A stretch of DNA of 64,000 nucleotides from an uncultured Desulfovibrio sp. (lineage in GTDB: Bacteria; Desulfobacterota; Desulfovibrionia; Desulfovibrionales; Desulfovibrionaceae): the NCBI GenBank assembly GCA_934546745.1, contig CAKTDV010000004.1:1-64000 (forward strand), read 5' to 3'. Shown piece after piece: positions 47,901-56,612 of the stretch (positions are counted from its first letter, which is position 1; the number at the start of each line of letters is the position of its first letter). A program made the translations under genes and the position numbers. The notes beneath the pieces were generated by a model. The model had not been told where the DNA came from. It saw only the letters and a program-made list of their open reading frames with translations, and ran no database searches.

Positions 47901-48511
47901 GAAAGCGCAACTCCCAACTCAATTCCCAGCAGGCGCAACGCCGCGCTGATGAACTGGCCGCCCGGCTGAAAAAACGTCTGGCCGAACTGGAAGCGGAGCG
48001 GAAAATATCGGCCCAGCCGCCGGTCATTCTTGGTGGCGCACTGATCATCCCCGCCGGACTACTGGCCCGGCTGACGGACACCCCCCTGCCTGCCGCCTGT
48101 GCCGATGCCGAAGCCCGCAAAGCCGTGGAACACGCCGCCATGCAGGCCGTGCTGGACAGGGAATGCTCTCTGGGTTTTGCGCCGCGTGACGTCAGTGCTG
48201 ACAAGTGCGGCTACGACATCGAATCCGTCGTGCCTGAAGCCTTGCGTAACGGCAGCCCTGGCTTGCGCTTTATCGAAGTCAAGGGCCGGAGTGCTGGCGC
48301 TGCCACCGTCACCGTCACCCGCAACGAAATTCTGACCGCCCTCAACCTGCCGGAGCAGTTCATTCTCGCCCTTGTGGAGGTGGACGGCTCCTGCACCCAT
48401 ACGGTGTACCTGAAGCACCCTTTTGTCAGCCCTCCCGATTTCTCGGTGGAAAGCTGCACACTCAATATCGCCGCGCTCATGCGGGACGCGCACATACTTG
48501 AGGAAGGATAG
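44999..48511 (+). CDS. SNF2-family helicase with DUF3883 nuclease-like C-terminus
   Basis: A 1170-residue defence helicase, first gene of a three-gene operon. The SNF2 motor spans about 100-640: Walker A DDPGAGKTIMTG (near 130), DEAH (near 230), LLLTATPHNGKEED, and motifs V-VI (ATDAAGEGLNLQ, QRFGRIHRIGQ). The C-terminus (about 1060-1150) is DUF3883-like, with GYDIES and RFIEVKG forming a PD-(D/E)xK-like site. I prefer GTG 44999 (GAGGTGG just before) to the frame's first GTG at 44846, which would put an inverted repeat and AT-rich DNA in the protein. The stop is 2 nt before the methylase gene. It resembles DrmD-type helicases but lacks the rest of DISARM. Confidence 0.88.
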   Translation: MVQLEKISAGDSVLGIDTQEPVTIVAVQWYGNAVLNITYKNAKGELGSRLLYREDEAALTLQEAHLPWSFDADGAQLRLASEAWRIHYAHLFDPYLAIYTSDVEPLPHQISAVYQEMLGRIPLRYVLADDPGAGKTIMTGLFIKELMARGDLRRCLIVSPGSLAEQWQDELYHKFHLRFEILTNDRIESAVTGNAFEEVSLAIARLDKLARNNAIQEKLRVTDWDLIVCDEAHKMSATVWGGEVKMTRRFQLGRLLSGITRHFLLLTATPHNGKEEDFQLFLSLVDQDRFGGVARTGAQSINISDVMRRLVKEELLKFDGTPLFPNRHAVTVNYTLSAPEAELYEAVTAYVQNEFNRADNLNSERRATVGFALTILQRRLASSPEAIYQSLRRRRERLENRLAEERLGQQAKDRQESFALYLTDDYDDDLPAAELEEAEEQVADKASAASSIAELEAEIATLQKLDRMANAVRVSGTDRKWEELSSLLQDEQCMFDADGLREKLIIFTEHRDTLRYLTDKIRSLLGSEEAVVTIYGGMLRDERRKVEERFRQDKEVRVLIATDAAGEGLNLQRAHLMVNYDLPWNPNRLEQRFGRIHRIGQSKTCWLWNLVAYETREGAVFKRLFEKLEQEKEALGGKIFDILGKVSFDNRPLRELLIKAVRHGSEQDVQTQVTQAIDSAFDRQTLIRLMQQHALTDDVMNAHIVSAMRENMERMEARRLQPHFIEAFFKEAFRTLGGKMSAREKGRYEITYVPAVVRGRDRQIGYGEPVLQRYERICFDKAYRTITGTVPAALICPGHPLLEAILDVLRERSADLLKRGSVLVDENDPGHAARLLFYIEHTIQDGTILPGGGRRVISRNIHFVELTEDGVTSNAGYAPYLDYRPVSEAEQAAVLGYAAKQPWLIQSVEERAVAHAVTQLVPVHLAEVRTHREALIEKTEKAVKERLTAEIQYWDYRAADLKNRENAGKRNSQLNSQQAQRRADELAARLKKRLAELEAERKISAQPPVILGGALIIPAGLLARLTDTPLPAACADAEARKAVEHAAMQAVLDRECSLGFAPRDVSADKCGYDIESVVPEALRNGSPGLRFIEVKGRSAGAATVTVTRNEILTALNLPEQFILALVEVDGSCTHTVYLKHPFVSPPDFSVESCTLNIAALMRDAHILEEG

Positions 48512-48513
48512 CC

Positions 48514-51276
48514 ATGACCATGCCCAAAAAACTCATTGAAGTCGCGTTGCCGCTGGAAGCCATCAATGCGGAATCCGCGCGGGAAAAATCCATTCGGCAC
48601 GGCCACCCTTCCACGCTGCACTTATGGTGGGCACGACGCCCACTGGCGGCGGCCCGTGCGGTCATCTGGTCATCGTTAGTGGACGATCCTTCATCCCACC
48701 CGGAGCTGTTTCCTACAGAGGAAGAGCAGGAAAAAGAACGGCAACGGCTACACACGCTGCTGGCCCAACTGGTGAAGTGGGAAAACTCCAATAATGAGGA
48801 AATACTGGAAGCGGCCCGTGCGGAAATCAGAAAATACATGGGCGATGAACCCCTCACTTTTCTTGACCCGTTCGCCGGGGGAGGCTCTATCCCGTTGGAG
48901 GCGCAGCGTCTTGGTCTGGAGGCTCACGCCCACGATCTGAACCCCGTGGCCGTGATGATCAACAAGGCCATGATCGAAATTCCGCCCAAGTTCTCCGGGC
49001 AGCCTCCCGTCAACCCGGAAGCAAGAAAACAACTGGGCCATGACCGTTCCTGGCCCGGCGCTTCCGGCCTTGCGGAAGATGTGCGTTACTACGGCGAATG
49101 GATGAAGCAGGAAGCCTTCAAACGCATCGGCCATCTGTACCCGAAAGTTCAGGTGCCGCCGGAAAAGGGCGGTGGCGAAGCCACCGTCATTGCCTGGATT
49201 TGGGCCAGAACTGCGAAATGCCCCAATCCGGCCTGTGGATGCGAGATGCCACTGGTACACAGTTTTGTTCTTTCGCAGAAAAAGGGGAAGGAAGCGTATA
49301 TTTACCCCATATGTAACAATGCTCACATCTCATACGAGGTAAGAAACGGTAAGGATGCCCCGGATGGTACGGTTAACCGTAAAGGGGCAACATGCCTTTG
49401 TTGCGGCGCTCCAGTCGGATTTCCCTATATTCGCGAAGAAGGTAAGGCTGGTCGCATGGGCAGCAAGCTCATCGCTATAGTCGCAGAAGGGAAAGGTGGC
49501 CGCATATATATTTTACCATCCATGACACAGATCCAAGCAGCAGATGTTGAGAGGCCTGATCAATACCCTGATGGGGAACTCTTTGGGAAAGCTGCCGTCA
49601 ATGTACCCAATTATGGCCTTACTAACTTTTCTGATCTTTTCACCAACCGCCAGCTTACTGCCCTAACCACCTTCAGCAATCTTGTGTCCGAGGCGCAGGC
49701 GAAAGCCACACGAGATGCCCTTGCCACGGGCATGGCCGATGATGGTATCGGGCTTGCCGATAGTGGATGCGGCGCAGCGGCCTACGGGCAGGCTGTAGGG
49801 GTGTATTTGGCGTTTGTAATAGATAAAATGATTGATTACTTATCGACTATTTGTATTTGGCATACAACAGGTGAGAAATTGGCCAACACAATGAGGCGCC
49901 AAGCCATTCAAATGACATGGGACTATGCGGAAGCAAATCCTTTCAGTAACTCTTCGGGATGTTTTGACAATATGTTGGGATGGATCGGAAAATGCCTCTT
50001 GGCGTTTCCCTCATCCACAAAAGGGATAACCTGCCAGCAGAATGCACAGACAGATTGTGGACTTCGTAATTTAGTGATTTCATCTGATCCACCGTACTAT
50101 GATAACATTGGTTATGCTGATCTTTCCGACTTTTTTTATATTTTGATGCGTCAATCTTTAAAAAAAATATATCCTCATCTCTTCCGCACAATGCTTGTTC
50201 CCAAAGCTGAAGAACTTGTTGCCACCCCTTACCGTTTCAATGGAGATAAAGAAAAATCTCGTAAATTTTTTGAACAGGGAATGGAAGATGCTTGTAGGCA
50301 ATTTTACACCATCGCACATGAAAATATTCCTGTTACAATCTATTACGCATATAAGCAGAGTGAAGCTGATGAACTAAGTCAGGCATCTACAGGCTGGGAA
50401 ACTATGCTCTCAGCCATTATTAAAGCAGGATTTACCATCATTGGAACATGGCCCATGCGAACAGAACTTACCACTGCATTAAAAGGTAAAGTCAACGCTC
50501 TCGCTTCCTCCATTGTTCTTGTCTGCCGCAAACGCCCCGAAGACGCCCCCTCCTGTACACGTCGCATTTTCATCAGCGAGTTAAAACACGAACTGCGCAC
50601 AGCCCTCAAAAAACTCCAATCCAGCAATATCGCGCCGGTGGACATGGCGCAGGCTGCCATCGGCCCCGGCATGGGAGTCTTTTCACGCTATGCCAAGGTC
50701 TTGGAGGCAGACGGCTCTCCCATGACCATCCGAAGCGCCTTGCAGACCATCAATGCCGAGCTGGATGTCTATTTTTCCGAGCAGAACGGTATGCTGGATG
50801 CCGAAAGCCGTTTTTGCGTTGACCTCTACACCCAGTTTGCTTTCAACACCATGAAGTTCGGCGAGGCTGATGTGCTGGCTCGCGCCAAGAACACTTCCGT
50901 GGAGAAGCTGGCCGACATGGGCCTGGTATATGCGGAAAAGGGTACTGTTCACCTTTGGGAACGAAATGAATTGCCTGAACTCGCGCAACGAAGGACAATG
51001 ACAGACAAATGCCTGTGGCTGCTCACCCAGTATCTCACTCTTGCGATGGAGAAAGACGGTATTAACGGTTGCGCCGAAATCGTGCTTGATTTCCCCTCCG
51101 AGGCCGAACGTGCCAGGGATCTGGCCTACCGCCTTTTTTCCCTTGCCGAGCGCAAGGGGTGGAACAACGAAGCCTACGCCTACAATTCGCTGGTTGCCGC
51201 GTGGACGGAAATCCAGCAACAGGCCAGTGTCAAGCGTGAAGCCCGTCGCCATGCCACTCAGGGCACCTTGCTTTAA
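48514..51276 (+). CDS. DUF1156 adenine-specific DNA methylase with zinc ribbons
   Basis: A 920-residue COG1743-type methylase. N-terminal DUF1156 (IEVALPLEAINAESAREKSI, HPSTLHLWWARRPLAA), motif I LDPFAGGGSIPLEAQRLGL near residue 118, Cys pairs of a zinc ribbon (CPNPACGCE near 245, CLCCG near 295) and catalytic DPPY (Asp525, SSDPPYYDNIGYAD). Probably marks host DNA for the accompanying helicase and ATPase. The middle of the gene (about 49300-50530) is clearly more AT-rich than both ends, as if the target-recognition part had been exchanged. Confidence 0.9.
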   Translation: MTMPKKLIEVALPLEAINAESAREKSIRHGHPSTLHLWWARRPLAAARAVIWSSLVDDPSSHPELFPTEEEQEKERQRLHTLLAQLVKWENSNNEEILEAARAEIRKYMGDEPLTFLDPFAGGGSIPLEAQRLGLEAHAHDLNPVAVMINKAMIEIPPKFSGQPPVNPEARKQLGHDRSWPGASGLAEDVRYYGEWMKQEAFKRIGHLYPKVQVPPEKGGGEATVIAWIWARTAKCPNPACGCEMPLVHSFVLSQKKGKEAYIYPICNNAHISYEVRNGKDAPDGTVNRKGATCLCCGAPVGFPYIREEGKAGRMGSKLIAIVAEGKGGRIYILPSMTQIQAADVERPDQYPDGELFGKAAVNVPNYGLTNFSDLFTNRQLTALTTFSNLVSEAQAKATRDALATGMADDGIGLADSGCGAAAYGQAVGVYLAFVIDKMIDYLSTICIWHTTGEKLANTMRRQAIQMTWDYAEANPFSNSSGCFDNMLGWIGKCLLAFPSSTKGITCQQNAQTDCGLRNLVISSDPPYYDNIGYADLSDFFYILMRQSLKKIYPHLFRTMLVPKAEELVATPYRFNGDKEKSRKFFEQGMEDACRQFYTIAHENIPVTIYYAYKQSEADELSQASTGWETMLSAIIKAGFTIIGTWPMRTELTTALKGKVNALASSIVLVCRKRPEDAPSCTRRIFISELKHELRTALKKLQSSNIAPVDMAQAAIGPGMGVFSRYAKVLEADGSPMTIRSALQTINAELDVYFSEQNGMLDAESRFCVDLYTQFAFNTMKFGEADVLARAKNTSVEKLADMGLVYAEKGTVHLWERNELPELAQRRTMTDKCLWLLTQYLTLAMEKDGINGCAEIVLDFPSEAERARDLAYRLFSLAERKGWNNEAYAYNSLVAAWTEIQQQASVKREARRHATQGTLL

Positions 51277-51299
51277 CCATTATCCGTCGAGATGCAGCC

Positions 51300-54200
51300 A
51301 TGTCACAGAATCACGAACTCGTTTCCCGTGGCTTCCGTTCCCTCCTTATAGCCTTTGCCCCCTATGTATGCGCCATGCTCAAGGCCCGATACGGTGACTC
51401 GTGGTGGGCCGAGGCCGTCATGGGCAGGCTGTGGGAAGAGCAAAAACGCGATATGCCCCTGGATGGCCCGGAAAACAAGCTGGTTGAGTCGTTGGACATA
51501 CAGCGCTGCCTCATTCTTTTTGATCTGCATTGGAACGAGGTCTTCCGCAAACGCCTTTCCATCGACCACCGAAACTGGGCCAAAGAACTAGTGGGAGTTC
51601 GCAATCGTCTGGCTCACATCGGCGCACAGGATTTCAACGATGACGACACATGGCGAGCGCTGGACACCATGTCCCGCCTGTGTGAGCAACTGGACGCGGA
51701 AAAGACGGAAGAAATCAGAGCCACCCTGCGCATGGCCCGTTACGGTTCGGCGGAGGGTTCTACGGCTTCTCCGGCAGCCTCACAGCCGGAGCCTCGGACG
51801 AAACAGGATACCGGCATACTGGATGCCTCTCCGGCTGGCTTGCCCTGTTGGCGGGAAGTCATGGAACCTCATCCTGACGTGGCGCAGGGGCGCTATCGGA
51901 ACGCGGAATTTGCGGCGGACCTGGCGCAGGTGGCGCGGGGGGAAGGCTCCTTTGAATACCGCGATCCGGTGGAATTTTTTGCCCGTACCTATGTTACGGA
52001 AGGCATGAAAGGTCTGCTGATGCAGGCCGTGAAACGCGTAAACGGCAAGGATGGAGAGCCTGTCATCCAGCTCAAGACAGCCTTTGGCGGCGGCAAAACA
52101 CACAGTATGCTGGCCCTGTATCACCTGCTGCGCGGCAAAGCTCCGCTGGAAAAGATTCCCAACGTCAAACCGGTTCTGGAAAGCGCCGGACTGTCTGCCA
52201 TGCCCGCCGCTCATGTGGCCGTACTGGTGGGTACAGCCCTTGATCCCAGCCGCAGCAAACGTCCGCAGAACCTGCCTGGTGTGACGGTCAATACCCTGTG
52301 GGGAGAAATGGCGTCGCAACTGGCTATTTCTGCGGGTAATCCCAGACTCTACGATTTTGTCAAAGAGGCAGACAAAAAAGGCATTTCTCCCGGCTCCGAA
52401 GCCCTCAAAAGCCTGTTTGATGCCTGCGGCCCCTGCCTGATTCTCATGGATGAACTGGTGGCCTATGCCAAGCGTATCTACGGCATCTCCGGCCTTCCGG
52501 CGGGCAGTTTCGACAACTTCATCACCTTTATACAGGAAATAACCGAGGCAGCACGGGCCAGCAGGAACAGTCTGGTAGTAGCCTCCATACCAGAATCGGA
52601 TATTGAAGTCGGCGGGGAAGCGGGCAAAATCGCACTGGAAGCCATTGAACACACCTTCGGGCGTATGGAAGCCATCTGGAAGCCGGTGGCGGCCAACGAA
52701 GGCTTTGAAGTGGTACGGCGCAGGCTCTTTCTGGATTGCAAAAATCCTGCCGCGCGTGAAATGGTGTGCGCCCATTTCAGCGCCATGTACCGTGAAAACC
52801 CTACGGACTTCCCGCTGGAAGCTAAGGAAGTAGAGTACCGAAACCGGCTTCTGGCCTGCTACCCCATCCACCCCGAAGTATTTGACAGGTTGTATGAGGA
52901 CTGGGCCACGTTGGAGCGCTTTCAGCGTACGCGCGGCGTTTTGCGCCTCATGGCCGCCGTGATCCATGAATTGTGGATGGGGAGTGATGCGGGGCTGCTC
53001 ATCATGCCCGGTTCGTTACCGCTGGATGTGCCCAATGTGCGCGATGAGCTTACCCGTCACTTGCCGGAGGGCTGGAATAGCCTTGTAGATCATGAAGTGG
53101 ACGGCAAGCGATCCGTACCATGGCAGCAGGATAAAAACGTTATGCGATATGGCAAGGTGCTGGCGTCACGGCGTGTGGCCAGAACCGTCATGCTGGGCAG
53201 TGCTCCGACTGTGCGCCAGCAGAACGTGCGCGGCGTGGAAGCCTCACGCATACGTCTTGGCGTGGTTCAGCCCGGCGAACAGATCGCCGTTTTCAACGAT
53301 GCGCTGTCTTCTCTGCAAAACAATCTTGCTTATCTGTATTCCAGTCCATCGGCTGACCGTTTCTGGTATGATACACGGCCAACATTGCGCAAGACCGTGG
53401 AAGACAGAGCTACGCAAATTCCGGCATCGGAAGTGGAATGCGAAATAGAGCGGCGGCTGAAAAAATTACGGCGTGAAGATCCGTTTGCCGGGGTTCATAC
53501 TTGCCCTGCCTTATCTCTGGATGTGCCGGATGAACAGTCCGTGCGTCTGGTGGTTTTGCGCCCGACTGACGGCTTTACCTCGTCCACTCAGGACTGTGCC
53601 GCCATGAATACGGCGACAGACATGATGGAACACAGAGGCACTTCGCCGCGTTCCTATCGCAATATGCTGGTTTTTCTTGCACCGGATCAGGGGGCCTTGC
53701 CCGCGCTGGAGCAGGAAGTCCGGCGCTATCTTGCATGGACTTCCATCAAGAATGATAGTCAGGATTTGAATCTGGACGCGGCCCAGAACCGCGAGACCGA
53801 GAATAGCCTGAAACGCAGTAACGAAACCGTTGACCTGCGCTTGAACGAAACATGGTGCTGGCTGCTGGTGCCGTCCGTTGACCGCGCGGACATGAAAACG
53901 CTGGAGTGGGAAAAAACGCGCCTCAGCGGGTCGGCAGATACACTCATCACTCGCTCTGCTCACAAGCTGATCCAAAACGAAGCCGTTATCAAGGAATGGG
54001 CACCTGCTTTACTTCTGATGGAACTGGATGATTTGCTTTGGCGTGGAGTAAACCATTTGCAGATCAAGCAGTTGTGGGACTACCTCACCACCTATTGTTA
54101 CCTGCCGCGCCTTGCCAGCTATAACGTGCTGGAAAAAGCTATTCAGAGAGGGCTACAATCGGAAGAATATTTCGCCTACGCCGCCGCCGTGGGGGAAAAC

Positions 54201-54665
54201 CGCTATATCGATCTCAAATATAACCAGTCGACTCAAATTGACCGAAGCGGCTTTCTTGTGCGGGTGAGTGAAGCAAAAAACCAAATAGAGCGGGAACAGG
54301 AGAGAAGAGATGGGGTTGGGTCATCAACACCTAGAGCAGAACCCGCCTCCGACTCACTTGATGCGTCCAATGATGGAGGAGCAACGACAGGCACCTCAGG
54401 ATCTGCACCAACGGAACCAGAACCTGCCAAAAGTATGCGATTCTTCCTATCTGCCCAACTTGACACCACACGCGTTAATCGGGATGTTCAGCGCATTCTT
54501 GAGGAAATTGTGGTACACCTGACGCAGGAGCCGGATGTTACCTTGGAGATACGCCTTGAAGTGACCGCGATAGCGCCTAAGGGCATTTCTCAGCAGACTG
54601 TGCGTGCCATTTCTGAGAATTGTCGAGCATTAAAATTGGGAGATTTTGGATTCGAAGAAGGGTAA
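51300..54665 (+). CDS. DUF499 AAA+ ATPase with Swt1-type N-domain
   Basis: A 1121-residue COG1483-type ATPase. The N-terminus (residues about 1-140, GFRSLLIAFAPYVCAML, WWAEAVMGRLWE, RNRLAHIGAQDF) looks like the Swt1/HEPN-type helical domain. The AAA+ core has Walker A AFGGGKTHSML near 262 and Walker B CLILMDELVAYAKRIYG near 382. It lies 23 nt after the methylase. The trio helicase-DUF1156-DUF499 recurs in defence islands; the likely role is energy-dependent discrimination or exclusion of unmodified phage DNA. No PglZ, BrxL, DrmA, DrmB or DrmC gene is nearby. Confidence 0.88.
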   Translation: MSQNHELVSRGFRSLLIAFAPYVCAMLKARYGDSWWAEAVMGRLWEEQKRDMPLDGPENKLVESLDIQRCLILFDLHWNEVFRKRLSIDHRNWAKELVGVRNRLAHIGAQDFNDDDTWRALDTMSRLCEQLDAEKTEEIRATLRMARYGSAEGSTASPAASQPEPRTKQDTGILDASPAGLPCWREVMEPHPDVAQGRYRNAEFAADLAQVARGEGSFEYRDPVEFFARTYVTEGMKGLLMQAVKRVNGKDGEPVIQLKTAFGGGKTHSMLALYHLLRGKAPLEKIPNVKPVLESAGLSAMPAAHVAVLVGTALDPSRSKRPQNLPGVTVNTLWGEMASQLAISAGNPRLYDFVKEADKKGISPGSEALKSLFDACGPCLILMDELVAYAKRIYGISGLPAGSFDNFITFIQEITEAARASRNSLVVASIPESDIEVGGEAGKIALEAIEHTFGRMEAIWKPVAANEGFEVVRRRLFLDCKNPAAREMVCAHFSAMYRENPTDFPLEAKEVEYRNRLLACYPIHPEVFDRLYEDWATLERFQRTRGVLRLMAAVIHELWMGSDAGLLIMPGSLPLDVPNVRDELTRHLPEGWNSLVDHEVDGKRSVPWQQDKNVMRYGKVLASRRVARTVMLGSAPTVRQQNVRGVEASRIRLGVVQPGEQIAVFNDALSSLQNNLAYLYSSPSADRFWYDTRPTLRKTVEDRATQIPASEVECEIERRLKKLRREDPFAGVHTCPALSLDVPDEQSVRLVVLRPTDGFTSSTQDCAAMNTATDMMEHRGTSPRSYRNMLVFLAPDQGALPALEQEVRRYLAWTSIKNDSQDLNLDAAQNRETENSLKRSNETVDLRLNETWCWLLVPSVDRADMKTLEWEKTRLSGSADTLITRSAHKLIQNEAVIKEWAPALLLMELDDLLWRGVNHLQIKQLWDYLTTYCYLPRLASYNVLEKAIQRGLQSEEYFAYAAAVGENRYIDLKYNQSTQIDRSGFLVRVSEAKNQIEREQERRDGVGSSTPRAEPASDSLDASNDGGATTGTSGSAPTEPEPAKSMRFFLSAQLDTTRVNRDVQRILEEIVVHLTQEPDVTLEIRLEVTAIAPKGISQQTVRAISENCRALKLGDFGFEEG

Positions 54666-54745
54666 AATCATTAATCATTCGAAAGAATTATTGAAATATG
54701 CTAAAGTAATTATGGCCAACCAGCTATACCAATCAATCACACAAC

Positions 54746-54889
54746 CTACTTTGTGGATCTAACGAGAGTAAAATTCGCCCCTTTACAACAAGGAGGAAAT
54801 CGCTCCCCTTTGACACAGGTTACTTCATTTTTACACACACTGCACTTGTAAATACCAGACTGCTGGACGATTTCTCCGGATTTTGCCAT
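54746..54889 (-). CDS. 47-residue zinc-ribbon protein (YjzC-like)
   Basis: Reads MAKSGEIVQQSGIYKCSVC then KNEVTCVKGERFPPCC and ends FTLVRSTK. The CxxC ... PPCC pattern and the phrase KGERFPPC resemble the small YjzC-like zinc-ribbon proteins. AGGAGG stands 6 nt before ATG 54889. It lies opposite the defence operon, just after the DUF499 gene and before the IS3 element. Its role is unknown. Confidence 0.7.
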   Translation of the reverse strand: MAKSGEIVQQSGIYKCSVCKNEVTCVKGERFPPCCKGANFTLVRSTK

Positions 54890-55164
54890 TTCAAACCTCC
54901 TAGCAATGAATAGGATTATTCAAAAAAGCTGGCTGACCAACTATAAAAATAAGGCTCAAAATCATGGTGTCAAGGCGTAAGGATAAAATATTTCAGCCCA
55001 ACTTGGAATTGGTATATTTCAATAGATTTAGAAGAATCTCGGGTGAAAAATCTCCGTTTGGCGAGATTAAAGTGCGGGAAGCGTATGGAGTAGTGATCCC
55101 AATTTGGAGTAGCCCCCAATTGAACCGGACAGTTCTGGAACCTTAAGCTGGAAGTGCTGGAACT

Positions 55165-55562
55165 ATGACTGGAACTGATGCTGGAACCGGGACGGTGGAA
55201 ATCGTCAACATCGTACCCAGGAGGCGCTGGACAACCGAGGAAAAGCTGCGCATGGTTGCGGCATGCGAGGAACCGGGAACGTCTGTTTCCCAGTCGCCAG
55301 ACTCTATGGCGTCTGCCCCAATCTGCTGTATCGCTGGAGAAGTCGTATGGCTCAAGGTGCCAAGGTTGCGGTGGCGGCTGACGACGAAGTCGTCAGCAAG
55401 GCTGAGGTCAAGGCTCTCAAAAGGCGCATTGCCCAGCTTGAGCGTGTTCTCGGCAATAAGACCCTTGAGGTGGAAATCCTCAAGGAAGCGGTGCGTATCG
55501 GGCGCGAAAAAAAACTCATCTCGCTGCTTACTCCCTTGTCCGGCGTGGAGGATTTCCAGTGA
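55165..55562 (+). pseudogene. IS3 transposase orfA, frameshifted
   Basis: OrfA is the DNA-binding half of the IS3 transposase. It starts well (RRRWTTEEKLRMVAACEEPG), then shifts frame near 55285: the first frame goes to nonsense while another continues VARLYGVCPNLLYRWRSRMA and the leucine-zipper (LKRRIAQLERVLGNKTLEVE). One missing base explains it. Ends overlapping orfB. Confidence 0.82.
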
Positions 55563-56401
55563 GTCGGGTTGCCCAGGCTCTGTCGGTTTCCCGTTCCCAT
55601 CTGTACGAGCAAAAGCGCGGTTCTTCCCGACAACGAGGCTCCTATACCAAAGCGGATGACGCAACGCTGTTGCCCCTGATTCTTGATATGGTGGCAAGCC
55701 ATCCCACCTATGGGTATCGTCGGATTCTGCGGCTGTGTAATCGGCATCTTGAGAAAACGGGAAATTCTCCCATCAACCACAAACGGGTGTACCGGATTAT
55801 GAAGCGACATAATCTGTTGCTGACCCGTTATACCGGTAAAAATCCCACTCGCAGCCATACTGGAAAGGTGATGGTCCCCACCCGTAACCGTCGCTGATGT
55901 GCGGATGGTTTTGAAATCGTCTGCGACAACAGAGAACGAGTGCGTGTTCTTTTTGGTATGGACTGCTGTGACCGGGAAGTGATGGCCTTTGCCGCGACGA
56001 CCGGTGGCTACAGCGCGGACATGGCGCAAAGTGTGCTGCTGGCCTGTGTGGAAGCCCGATTCCATTCCACCAGAGCCAGCCAGCCCGTGGAGTGGCTGAC
56101 GGATAACGACTCCTGCTTTACCGCTCTGGAAACCCGAAACTTTGCCCGCGAACTTGGAGTGGAATGCCGCTTTACCCCGGTACGCAGTCCCCAGAGCAAC
56201 GGCATGGCGGAATCGTTTGTGAAAACTTTTAAGCGGGATTATGTTTTCTGCCATGCGCTGCCTGATGCCGTGAGCGTACTCCGACAGCTTCCGGCCTGGT
56301 TTGAAGACTATAATGAGAACGCTCCACACAAATCCCTGCGGATGCTCTCGCCAAGGGAGTTTATCCGCTCCTGTCAAAACACAGACTGGCCGGTTTTATA
56401 G
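55559..56401 (+). pseudogene. IS3 transposase orfB, interrupted by an in-frame TGA
   Basis: OrfB is the DDE integrase-fold catalytic half. The frame 55559-56401 is continuous except for TGA at 55895-55897, where the sequence reads TRNRR-stop-CADGFEIVCDN; a Trp (TGG) is the likely original. The DDE residues are visible after the stop: FGMDCCDRE, WLTDNDSCF and NGMAESFVKTFKRDY. With the orfA frameshift the element should be unable to move itself. Confidence 0.85.
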
Positions 56402-56544
56402 GGGCAACTCCGCATAGTTAATGCCGCTTCCCCCAGCAAGTCTGAAATCCCTCCGCAAAATTCAGGTTTTGTCAGCAGTCTGTCCATCACCATCTTGAGC
56501 CGGTGGAGTGTTCAAATTGTGAATAATATCGGCACCCCTCTGCC

Positions 56545-56572
56545 TTGACACATTGAAAGCCAATATTATTTT
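56545..56572 (+). promoter_or_regulatory. candidate promoter of the CBASS operon
   Basis: TTGACA at 56545-56550 and a weak TATTTT about 16 nt later, 40 nt before the CD-NTase ATG. It lies in the 200-nt gap after the insertion sequence, where nothing else was seen. Confidence 0.4.
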
Positions 56573-56612
56573 CTAAGCAAGTCGAATTTTAACCTACCGA
56601 CATGAGGTTACA

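Larger units (their letters stand above)
55106..56411 (+). mobile_element. decayed IS3-family insertion sequence (IS2-like)
   Basis: About 1.3 kb with imperfect terminal inverted repeats: left GGAGTAGCCCCCAATTGAAC at 55106, right the reverse complement of GGAGTTGCCCCTATAAAACC ending at 56411. It contains orfA and orfB in IS3 order. No target duplication is obvious. Both genes carry lesions. The 216 nt to its left (54890-55105) hold only a short unassigned frame (from ATG 54964) that the element may have cut. Confidence 0.8.

Noticed and set aside
44999..54665. Calling the operon DISARM or BREX
   Set aside because: No DrmA, DrmB, DrmC, PglZ or BrxL-like gene is present within the element.
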